Origin: Chloroflexota bacterium
GTDB lineage: Bacteria; Chloroflexota; Dehalococcoidia; Lucifugimonadales; UBA3495
Assembly (NCBI GenBank): GCA_002721995.1
Contig: PBMF01000018.1
Coordinates: 1 to 33,880, forward strand
Reading direction: 5' to 3'
Length of the DNA stretch: 33,880 nt
The position numbers and the translations under genes are program-made. Below, piece after piece: positions 13,351-19,711 of this stretch (position 1 is the first letter of the stretch; each line of letters begins with the position of its first letter). The notes under the pieces are model-generated. The model worked only from the letters and a program-made list of their open reading frames with translations. It ran no database searches and was not told where the DNA came from.

Positions 13351-13381
13351 GTAGGGGCAGGTTTCTAACCTGCCCCTTTTT
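13351..13381 (+). terminator. Terminator after the VOC gene, built from a palindromic repeat (copy 1)
   Basis: An 11-bp perfect stem (13353-13363 with 13367-13377) with a 3-nt loop is followed by five T residues. It is a strong rho-independent terminator. The hairpin is also one copy of a dispersed palindromic element, because a similar sequence occurs inverted at 13479-13504. Confidence 0.88.
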
Positions 13382-13478
13382 GTTTGGTCCGTAGGTTGTC
13401 TAAATATATCGGAATCCAAATAGGAGACGGATGGGTGCGGGGATTCTTGAGCGGGCACAAAGGGCACTGACCACAGCC

Positions 13479-13504
13479 AGGGCGGGTTGGAAACCCGACC
13501 CTAC
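13479..13504 (-). repeat. Palindromic repeat, copy 2 (inverted relative to copy 1)
   Basis: Read on the minus strand, these 26 bases match 13351-13376 at 21 positions. One pair of differences is compensatory (A-T in copy 1, G-C in copy 2), and the loop also differs by one base. It has no T-tract, so it is a repeat rather than a terminator. It resembles REP-type intergenic elements. Only two copies are visible in this window. Confidence 0.6.
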
Positions 13505-13990
13505 GGGGCTGTGGTGGGACCTGATTACCCCCCCCCGGTCTTGGGCCAGGATTTTGGGTAAGGCGGCAAGAGATTGCTAAACCACTCCTTGGCCGTTCGT
13601 CCTGGGTTGAGCAAACGCCACCTGCGTCCATATTAGCATCAGGTATTGGCGTCCTCTCAATCAGCACTTGGCTCGACCAAATGTCCGAAGTAGCCTAGAT
13701 GGTTGTTTAAGGATGTTTCCAATTAGCTAGCCGTCAAGCCTCCTTGGTTCCCATTCGCCGGTCCGACCTTAACCACGCTGTTTGGCGGAAGGGTTCCATT
13801 AATTTTGTTGTTCTCAGTATGATTCACTCTACAGATATGACTCCAAAAATCCCCCTTTTCAACAAGGATTACTTTTTGAGAATAAGTAAACATTTGGCTG
13901 GATTGCTTTCGTCATATAGAGGTATTGTTGTGCTGTTTGAGGTGCATTGACGACTGGCTCGTCGATTGCTAGGTTATTGATATCTAATTT
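13505..13990. other. Gene-free transition from GC-rich to AT-rich DNA
   Basis: This stretch holds a run of nine C residues (near 13527-13535) and then, from about 13680, a marked drop in GC content. The only open frames are short (for example 13744-13950 from a TTG) and show no protein-like features. I see no integrase, tRNA or direct repeats marking the boundary of the AT-rich block. Confidence 0.5.
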
Positions 13991-13994
13991 TAAC

Positions 13995-14020
13995 GGCTGG
14001 CTTCGCCAGTCTCTTTTTTA
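13995..14020 (+). terminator. Terminator-like hairpin upstream of the ZnuA-like gene
   Basis: A 7-bp stem (13995-14001 with 14005-14011, one G-T pair) and a TTC loop are followed by TCTTTTTTA. It blocks read-through into the metal-uptake gene, so the promoter of that gene must lie downstream of about 14020. No gene immediately upstream explains it. Confidence 0.65.
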
Positions 14021-14028
14021 GGGGTATA

Positions 14029-14043
14029 TGATACTAAGTCTCA
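14029..14043 (+). promoter_or_regulatory. Fur/Zur-type operator, box 1 (imperfect)
   Basis: TGATACTAAGTCTCA is a 7-1-7 inverted repeat with one arm mismatch relative to box 2. It lies 64 bases upstream of box 2. It overlaps the ATG that opens the longest form of the ZnuA-like ORF, which argues against that ATG being the start. Confidence 0.5.
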
Positions 14044-14092
14044 TTTTTAACCAAAGACCAACGGCAAACGGCGAAAATTTTTTTAATGCTAT

Positions 14093-14107
14093 TGATACTC
14101 AGTATCA
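14093..14107 (+). promoter_or_regulatory. Fur/Zur-type operator, box 2 (perfect 7-1-7 palindrome)
   Basis: TGATACTCAGTATCA is a perfect 7-1-7 palindrome. It matches the classical Fur-family consensus TGATAATNATTATCA at all but two symmetrical positions. It abuts a possible -10 element (TATAGT 14109-14114). Beside a zinc-binding protein gene, the likely regulator is Zur; this is inference. Confidence 0.65.
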
Positions 14108-14171
14108 TTATAGTAAATTTTTGATACGTTGGGTCAGTGCTCTAGGGCTAGTCAAGCAGATAAATCTTAAT

Positions 14172-15431
14172 TTGTTTTGGGCCCGGATCATCTTGCTGCC
14201 AGCGATTATTGTGTTGTCCCTATCTGTCGCATGCGGTACCGATGCTACCCCAACCGAGGTAACTCAACCGCCAGCAGAGCCTAGCCAATCTATACAAAAA
14301 TTGGTGTCGTCCAAAATAAACGTACAAGCTACTAATACAGTACTAGCTGATATGGTCAGGGTTATCGGTGGTGATCTGGTGGAATCCACTTCCATCGTTC
14401 CTGCGGGTGCAGACGTCCACATATACCAAATCTCTCCTGCCCAAAGGATCGCTATAAGTAAAGCCAAGTTACTCGTCTCAAATGGTTTAGGTTTGGACGA
14501 CTTTCTGAATTCTGAATTGGATAATTCCAACAGATCTGATGTTGTCCATGTGGTAGCTTCTCAAGGTCTGACTCCTGAAGCTCTTGAAGAAATGTCCCTT
14601 TCTGCAAACGGAACGGATTCCGGACATCATGGAGAAGAAGTAGCAGAAAAGGTGGAGCATCTGATACACGAAGCAGAAGAAGGTGTAATTACGCCTGAAG
14701 AGGCAGTGGAGCACATCGAAGAACTCCTAGGCGGCCATGGGGACCTAGAAGATGGCCATGGTCATGACGAAGAAGGCATGGAAGACAAGCTGAAAGAGAT
14801 AATACATGAAGTAGAAGATGGACATCTTACGGCTGAGTCAGCCATTGAATCCATGGAACAGTTGATCGAGCAACATCATGGAGAAGAGGGGCACAAAGAA
14901 AGTGAACACCACCACGGACACGATTCAGGTGATCCTCACTTCTGGTTGAATCCTGTTTTAGCTATCCATTACGTGGAACAGATTACAGAAGGATTAATTC
15001 AGGTCGACCCAGCAAACGCTGAGGTATATTCAGCCAACGCAGACCAATACAAACAGGAATTACTGGATCTAGACCAGGAAATCGCCAGGGAATTAAGCCA
15101 GGTGCCCCCGGAGCACCGGCACTTGATCACCTTCCACGACGCGTATGGTTATTTTATTCGGAAGTACGGTTGGGAGCTCTCTGCATTCGTACCGGGACAT
15201 GGTGGTGACGTAACTCCCCAGACCATCGTGGGAATTTTGGATGACATACAGGAAGATGGTATTCCAGCAGTTTTCTCCGAACCCCAGTTCGCTGAGGACG
15301 TACTGCAAGAGACTGCTAAAACAGCTGGAGTTGCAGTAGGCGTCGTTCGTTCCTTGGTAGATGATACCGAACCAACGTATTTAGAGATGATGAGATCAAA
15401 TGTTAGAAGTCTGGTCGAAAACCTAAAATAG
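14172..15431 (+). CDS. Zinc (metal) ABC transporter substrate-binding lipoprotein, ZnuA-like
   Basis: A cluster A-I binding protein captures Zn2+ (or Mn2+) outside the membrane for an ABC importer. The lipobox L-S-V-A-C anchors it. Expected metal ligands are present: His in P-A-G-A-D-V-H, His in D-P-H-F-W-L-N-P, His in T-F-H-D-A-Y-G-Y, and an acidic C-terminal ligand. Between the first two lies a His/Glu-rich insert with two similar 30-residue units (14652-14750 and 14790-14890) ending in a His cluster, which favours zinc. The frame extends to ATG 14028, but that start lies in the operator region with no room for a promoter. I prefer TTG 14172 (419 residues), with TTG 14121 possible; neither has a ribosome site. 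No permease or ATPase gene is nearby. Confidence 0.85.
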   Translation: MFWARIILLPAIIVLSLSVACGTDATPTEVTQPPAEPSQSIQKLVSSKINVQATNTVLADMVRVIGGDLVESTSIVPAGADVHIYQISPAQRIAISKAKLLVSNGLGLDDFLNSELDNSNRSDVVHVVASQGLTPEALEEMSLSANGTDSGHHGEEVAEKVEHLIHEAEEGVITPEEAVEHIEELLGGHGDLEDGHGHDEEGMEDKLKEIIHEVEDGHLTAESAIESMEQLIEQHHGEEGHKESEHHHGHDSGDPHFWLNPVLAIHYVEQITEGLIQVDPANAEVYSANADQYKQELLDLDQEIARELSQVPPEHRHLITFHDAYGYFIRKYGWELSAFVPGHGGDVTPQTIVGILDDIQEDGIPAVFSEPQFAEDVLQETAKTAGVAVGVVRSLVDDTEPTYLEMMRSNVRSLVENLK

Positions 15432-15468
15432 GGCCGTCTGTCCGATTGTGCATAGGCTCAGTATGTGC

Positions 15469-15513
15469 CGCGGGAGGCTAGATAACCGGTTCGGACTCCC
15501 GCGACAATTGTCG
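15469..15513. other. Inverted repeat and adjoining 12-bp palindrome
   Basis: CGCGGGAG 15469-15476 pairs with CTCCCGCG 15496-15503 over a 19-nt loop. It is immediately followed by, and shares bases with, the perfect palindrome CGACAATTGTCG (15502-15513). There is no T-tract. It could be an operator or a structured end of the ZnuA-like mRNA; its role is unknown. Confidence 0.35.
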
Positions 15514-15557
15514 AAGTGTCTGGTAGGTAACCAGGTGGAATTAATGTGAAGGGTTAG

Positions 15558-16196
15558 ATGTCGGTTTTAGGAATAGATTTGAGGGCGTCCGAAAAAAAGC
15601 CCTCTACGGTGGCGGCATTGGATCCAGATTTCCAATTGACGAAATTAGTAACCTTTTATGAAGATAAAGAGGTGATCTATTTGGTCAAGCAAGAGCGGCC
15701 AGCTCTGGTCGCCATTGGCGCCCCATAGAATCTGCCTTCGGGGCTCTGCTGTTTAGACCAATCATGCGAATGTCGGTTTTCGTTCTCCGATAGAAAAGGT
15801 CGGTTATTGGAACTGGAGATGGCTAAGATCGGGATTAGCTGCTTTTATACCAATAAGAGTTCCATAACCCGCGATCTGATATACAGAGGGATTCGCCTCA
15901 ATCATGAACTTAGGTCCGCGGGATACAGCGTAATAGAGGTTTATCCCCACGCCACCAAGACGCTGCTGTTTGGCGAAAAGATGCCCCCTAAACATAGCCG
16001 CACCAGTGTGAGTTATATGATTGCCCATCTGACGCCGTTGGTTTCAGGAATGGAACAATATGCCAATGACCTTGATCGTAACTCTTGCGATTCCATAATA
16101 AATGCCTATACCGGTCGGTTGCATTTTAACTCCGGTACAGATGTCTTGGGAGACCCGGACGAAGGGGTACTAGTACTGCCCAAACTATGTAGTTAA
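15558..16196 (+). pseudogene. DUF429 protein gene interrupted by one in-frame TAG
   Basis: ATG 15558, preceded by AAGGG, opens a frame with the DUF429 start (G-I-D-L-R-A-S-E-K) and V-A-I-G-A-P. A TAG follows at 15726-15728. The same frame then continues unbroken to 16196 and encodes the rest of the family: L-P-S-G-L-C-C-L, Y-T-N-K-S-S-I, V-I-E-V-Y-P-H-A-T-K, K-M-P-P-K and I-N-A-Y-T-G. DUF429 proteins are predicted RNase H-fold nucleases of unknown role. The TAG replaces the residue that follows A-P, usually Leu, and one base change from TTG explains it. TAG ends other genes here, so this is a nonsense pseudogene or a sequence error. Any restart at 15807 would lack the N-terminal strand with its catalytic Asp. 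Confidence 0.8.
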
Positions 16197-16355
16197 CAAT
16201 TTCAAATGAGAAAACTAGATTCCCATAGAGGACTTCAAATCTTGCAACGGGCTTACCTTTTGCCTCACTCCATCTCGATGGTTTTGCTCAAGACTGTTCA
16301 GGGCGCGCAATCATATTTAGGGTAGGCTTACGTTCCATGACTTCTAATTTGTAAT

Positions 16356-16380
16356 CCTGACTGTCTATTGATAGGTCAGG
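16356..16380. promoter_or_regulatory. Inverted repeat upstream of the unknown gene at 16426
   Basis: CCTGAC (16356-16361) pairs with GTCAGG (16375-16380), with an inner CTA/TAG pair around TTGA. It has no T-tract and lies 45-70 bases before the ATG, so it may be an operator or leader hairpin. The bases 16197-16355 hold no gene I can see. Confidence 0.3.
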
Positions 16381-16425
16381 TACGGGTCAATTGTATCTAA
16401 CATTTGCCCATTAAGGTGGCGTTAC

Positions 16426-16917
16426 ATGACAACTATAGAAGACGATGAACTATTTAATTCTCATGAAAAAGTGTTGAAATTAACTCATAACGAAGCATTA
16501 TTTATAGATGACAGCCTGACTATGATGATCGGTGCTGCTGATGGGGCGATGACGTTTTCTGCTATGAGACCTTTAGTGGCCTCGGCCCAAATTCCTGCTC
16601 CCTTAGATTTGATAGAGAAGATAGCGGTAGCTGTTTTATTTACAATGGATGATGAAAACGCAGGTCTTTTAGCCGAAGTTAATTTGAATGATGGTGACCT
16701 TTTATATATCAGGGAGATATGTCAGAGCCACGTCATGATTCGTGAAGAGCCGGTTGGTTACAATTTGAAGCGCAAGATATATATGGCTCTTTATGGAACC
16801 GAGTACAAACTGGGTAGGCAGCTGGATGATGTCCTCGGGACTTTTATTCCAGACAGAAGGGTAATCCAACATCCATCCAGTTCCTGCCCAGAGGACGAAA
16901 ATTTCGCGAGTTCGTGA
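16426..16917 (+). CDS. Conserved-looking protein of unknown function
   Basis: I do not recognise this 163-residue protein. It is soluble, with no signal peptide or membrane segment, and acidic near the N-terminus. It looks mostly helical, with a compact segment about residues 18-130 (L-T-H-N-E-A-L-F-I-D-D near the start, Y-I-R-E-I-C-Q-S-H in the middle). The last 25 residues look disordered. The ATG is well supported by AAGGTGG six bases upstream, and the gene ends in TGA followed directly by TAA. It lies in the AT-rich block between the broken DUF429 gene and a convergent cation transporter. Translation signals and normal composition suggest a real gene. Confidence 0.6.
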   Translation: MTTIEDDELFNSHEKVLKLTHNEALFIDDSLTMMIGAADGAMTFSAMRPLVASAQIPAPLDLIEKIAVAVLFTMDDENAGLLAEVNLNDGDLLYIREICQSHVMIREEPVGYNLKRKIYMALYGTEYKLGRQLDDVLGTFIPDRRVIQHPSSSCPEDENFASS

Positions 16918-16939
16918 TAATAAGATCTGACAAGGAGTT

Positions 16940-17683
16940 TCAAATAGCCTTACAACGGCATGCGTTCGTAAGGCAGGTCGTAGTTGAGCAACTACTCGGT
17001 AAAAGCACAACAGACTGCTTAGGCCCCAGGAGTTTCTCATGGTATTTTGTACTGTTTAGTGTTGTTATCGCCCGTTGGATAACGTAAACAGACGACTTTA
17101 TAAACACTGCGGTAACAACTAGGGCTACAAATAAGTCTGGTAACGGTGAACCAGATACAAACACGCCTGCCGCGGCTGCCAATAGACCTACGTTCGCGAT
17201 AATGTCATTGCGGGAACACAACCAGGTAGAACGCATATTCAAATCGTCGCCACGGTGTCGAGTGAGCAGCAACAAACAAGTCCCGTTGGCCACAAGTGCA
17301 ATTAAGCCTATGCTTCCCATCATTCGGAAGTCAGGGAGCTCTGGAAACAGTAAACTGAAGCAGATTTGGATTAGTATCATCGTCCCAAATCCCGCCATCA
17401 CCACCCCTTTTATCAAGGCGGCACCGGCCTTCCATCTATCGCTCCGCCCAACCACGTACAACGTAAACCCATAAACTAGGGCATCGCCAAGCATATCCAG
17501 CGAATCTGCTAAGAGTGCAGTTGAGCCGGACAACAGTCCGAAAGTTAATTCTAGAACAAACATGCCAAGGTTGATTCCCAATGCGATCCACAGGATCTTG
17601 GACTGCCGTTCCCGCAGGCGATCAATCTCCCAGCCCTTGTCTTGGCAGCAATTGTCTGTTTCAAGTAACTTGCTTATAACCAT
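16940..17683 (-). CDS. Cation diffusion facilitator-type transporter (short form)
   Basis: The 247-residue inner-membrane protein has about six hydrophobic segments and the CDF core, and should export divalent metal ions in exchange for protons. The first metal motif is D-M-L-G-D (DxxxD, as in FieF). The second is C-S-R-N-D, where Cys replaces the usual His (CxxxD). Two Cys near the N-terminus (D-N-C-C) may help bind metal. The cytoplasmic C-terminal domain of classic CDF proteins is missing, and a Cys/Ser/Thr-rich tail of about 35 residues replaces it. I chose ATG 17683 because a promoter ends 7 bases before it; upstream starts (17692, 17701, 17722) fall inside that promoter. It shares the AT-rich block with the zinc-binding protein, so the block may serve metal homeostasis. 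Confidence 0.8.
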   Translation of the reverse strand: MVISKLLETDNCCQDKGWEIDRLRERQSKILWIALGINLGMFVLELTFGLLSGSTALLADSLDMLGDALVYGFTLYVVGRSDRWKAGAALIKGVVMAGFGTMILIQICFSLLFPELPDFRMMGSIGLIALVANGTCLLLLTRHRGDDLNMRSTWLCSRNDIIANVGLLAAAAGVFVSGSPLPDLFVALVVTAVFIKSSVYVIQRAITTLNSTKYHEKLLGPKQSVVLLPSSCSTTTCLTNACRCKAI

Positions 17684-17690
17684 TGGAAGC

Positions 17691-17719
17691 ATCCTATACA
17701 TCTGCTTGTCTAATGGCAA
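17691..17719 (-). promoter_or_regulatory. Promoter of the CDF transporter (probably leaderless mRNA)
   Basis: On the minus strand TTGCCA (17719-17714) and TAGGAT (17696-17691) are 17 bp apart. The ATG at 17683 begins 7 bases after the -10 box, which is where transcription should start, so the mRNA would have essentially no leader. Confidence 0.5.
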
Positions 17720-17898
17720 CAAAAAAGAATGGAATATGGAAACGAGGAGGTGGAGTGGACTGCAGTGTCCTCTGACGCCAGGAATAACATTCCAGAAATT
17801 GCCAATGCCAACGGGATACTACCTAGACAGTTAGCCCATCGGAGGGTTCCGAAATTTCAGCCGATTCGGGTGCGGTGCCGGTCCTCGTGCGGAGGGTT

Positions 17899-18306
17899 TT
17901 AGGCCGGCTTGAAGGCCAGGGCCGGGAACTCTATGTCGATACCTTCCAGGTCCAAGACGAGGTCCATGCCAGTCTTGATATCCTGGGGGTTGTTGCCGTC
18001 CACCCCGTTGATCAGGGCGCTGATGCGCGGGCCCTCCTCAAGGGTGACGATTCCACTGCAATAGGGCCGATCCCGGCCGAAGCCGCGTTCTCCCATGAGC
18101 GCCGGTACGACGGAGATACAGGTGAATGTGCTGAGTTTGGCCTTGCCGCTGAACTGATGCCAGGACATGTCGGACTCGTGGCACTTGGGACACATCAGCC
18201 GCGGCTCGGGGGATAGGTGCCCGCACTTGTTGCACTTGACCCCAAAGAGCTGCTTTTCCTCTTTCAGCTTGGCGTAGAAGTTATGGGAGTTGAAGTCGTC
18301 GGCCAT
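17899..18306 (-). CDS. DUF35 OB-fold zinc-ribbon protein, thiolase partner
   Basis: The 135-residue protein has an N-terminal rubredoxin-like zinc ribbon (C-N-K-C near residue 25 and C-P-K-C near 39) followed by the OB-fold region with F-T-C-I and S-G-I-V-T-L-E-E-G. Such proteins pair with SCP2-type thiolases and similar acyl-CoA enzymes and are thought to bind acyl-CoA or help assemble the complex. The thiolase gene ends two bases before this ATG, so the pair is one translationally coupled unit. I see no clear terminator after it. The 3' end meets the edge of the AT-rich block. Confidence 0.85.
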   Translation of the reverse strand: MADDFNSHNFYAKLKEEKQLFGVKCNKCGHLSPEPRLMCPKCHESDMSWHQFSGKAKLSTFTCISVVPALMGERGFGRDRPYCSGIVTLEEGPRISALINGVDGNNPQDIKTGMDLVLDLEGIDIEFPALAFKPA

Positions 18307-18308
18307 GG

Positions 18309-19589
18309 CTATGACTCCCGCCGCAGCACGTTCACGACACAGGTGCCGCCGGTGCCGCCCACGTTGTGGGTGATGCCCACTGTGGGGTTGGCCTTTTTGA
18401 CCTGGCGTTCCCCGGCTTCGCCGCGCAGCTGGTGGTAGATCTCAATGACCTGCCCAACACCTGAGGCGCCCACGGGATGGCCCTTGGCTTTCAGGCCGCC
18501 CGAGGTGTTGATGGGGTGGTCGCCATCCAGGGCTGTGCGCCCCTCGTCCACCGCCCGGGGGCCCTCGCCGGGAGCGAAGAATCCCAGGTCCTCACTGGCC
18601 ACGATCTCGGCGATGGTGAAGCAGTCGTGGACCTCGGCCAGGTCGATATCCGCCGCCGTCACTCCCGCCATGTCGTAGGCCTGCTGAGAGGCCGCTTTGG
18701 CCGCCGATAGGGAGGTCAGTTCTTCGGAGTCGTGAAGGGGCTTGCCGGTGGCCTGTCCGATGCCGGCTATGCTGATGGGTGCGTCCGAGAAGTTGTGGGC
18801 GATGTCCGACGAAACCAAGAGCACGCAAGACGCGCCGTCGGTGATGGGTGCGCAGTCGTAGAGCCTTAGCGGCCAGGCGATCCAGGGGTTGGCCTGGGCA
18901 TCGTTCAGGAAGTCCAGGTCCGTCTGCCAGTCGGGTACGGCCTGGCCCCGCTCCTGGGCCCGGGCCTTGCGCCGCTCCATCATGGCGGTGATGGTCTGTT
19001 GGAACTGGGCCTTGGGGTTCAGTGCGCCGTTCTGGTGGTTCTTGATGCCGACCTTGAGCAGATGGTCGAGGTTGGTCTCATAGCGGTCCATGTGTGCCTT
19101 GGCGATGGCCCCGAAGATGCCGGGGAAGGTCAGCCCGGCTGGGACTTCATAGAGTCCGTCCGCGGCAGAGGCCAGCACGTCGGTGACACCCTCTGTGGGC
19201 AGGTTGGTCATCTTTTCCATTCCGCCGACCAGGACCACATCGTACATGCCGCTGGCGATGGCCATGACACCCTCGCGGAGGGCGCTGCCACTGCTGGCGC
19301 AGGCGTTTTCGATTCGGGTGATGGGGACTGGAGTCATGCCCAGCCAGTCCGCCACGATGGGGGCGGTGTGTCCCTGGTTCTCAAAGAGGTCGGAGGAGTA
19401 ATTTCCCACGTAGGCGCACTCTATGTCCTGGACTTCGAAACCGTGATCCATGCTCTGGACCATGTCCTGAAACGCCTCCACAAAGAGGTCCCGGCTGTCC
19501 TTTTCCGGGAATGCTCCAAACTGGGACAGGCCGGCGCCAACGATGGAAACTTGCCGGCCCAATTGACGCTTTTTATTTGTTGTGGCCAT
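18309..19589 (-). CDS. SCP2-type thiolase (acetyl-CoA acetyltransferase family)
   Basis: The 426-residue enzyme should cleave or form a C-C bond in a beta-ketoacyl-CoA. Cys97 in E-N-A-C-A-S-S-G is the acyl-accepting residue. His371 in A-K-G-H-P-V-G-A-S-G is the catalytic His, and Cys417 in G-G-T-G-G-T-C is the C-terminal position used by SCP2-type thiolases. An additional conserved H-D-C-F-T-I-A-E is present near residue 320. The ATG has GGAGAA about 6 bases upstream. Together with the coupled DUF35 protein it probably works on fatty acid, sterol side-chain or other branched acyl-CoA substrates; which one cannot be told. Confidence 0.9.
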   Translation of the reverse strand: MATTNKKRQLGRQVSIVGAGLSQFGAFPEKDSRDLFVEAFQDMVQSMDHGFEVQDIECAYVGNYSSDLFENQGHTAPIVADWLGMTPVPITRIENACASSGSALREGVMAIASGMYDVVLVGGMEKMTNLPTEGVTDVLASAADGLYEVPAGLTFPGIFGAIAKAHMDRYETNLDHLLKVGIKNHQNGALNPKAQFQQTITAMMERRKARAQERGQAVPDWQTDLDFLNDAQANPWIAWPLRLYDCAPITDGASCVLLVSSDIAHNFSDAPISIAGIGQATGKPLHDSEELTSLSAAKAASQQAYDMAGVTAADIDLAEVHDCFTIAEIVASEDLGFFAPGEGPRAVDEGRTALDGDHPINTSGGLKAKGHPVGASGVGQVIEIYHQLRGEAGERQVKKANPTVGITHNVGGTGGTCVVNVLRRES

Positions 19590-19711
19590 CTAATTCTCCA
19601 ATGGGTGGGTTAGGTGGAAATCGCGTGGGACGGGCTCTGCAAGATTCACGGCCCGTCAATCGCCTCTAATAATATCAGAGTTGGGGAAACCGGACGGCGG
19701 TCTGCCGGTTG

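Noticed and set aside
13744-13950. 68-codon open frame from TTG
   Set aside because: No ribosome site, no recognisable pattern, and low-complexity AT-rich sequence.
15460-15510. tRNA-like segment (GGTTCGGACTCCCGC)
   Set aside because: The T-arm does not pair, position 58 is not A, and no acceptor/anticodon arms can be drawn; it is a simple inverted repeat.
15726-15728. TAG in DUF429 read as pyrrolysine
   Set aside because: Pyrrolysine has no known role in this family, TAG ends other genes here (for example at 15429 and 24960), and no pyl genes are in view.
17729-17902. 57-codon ORF at the right edge of the AT-rich block
   Set aside because: The first 30 codons look somewhat protein-like, but the end is Arg/Cys-rich, runs into the DUF35 gene and lacks a clear ribosome site; at most a remnant.
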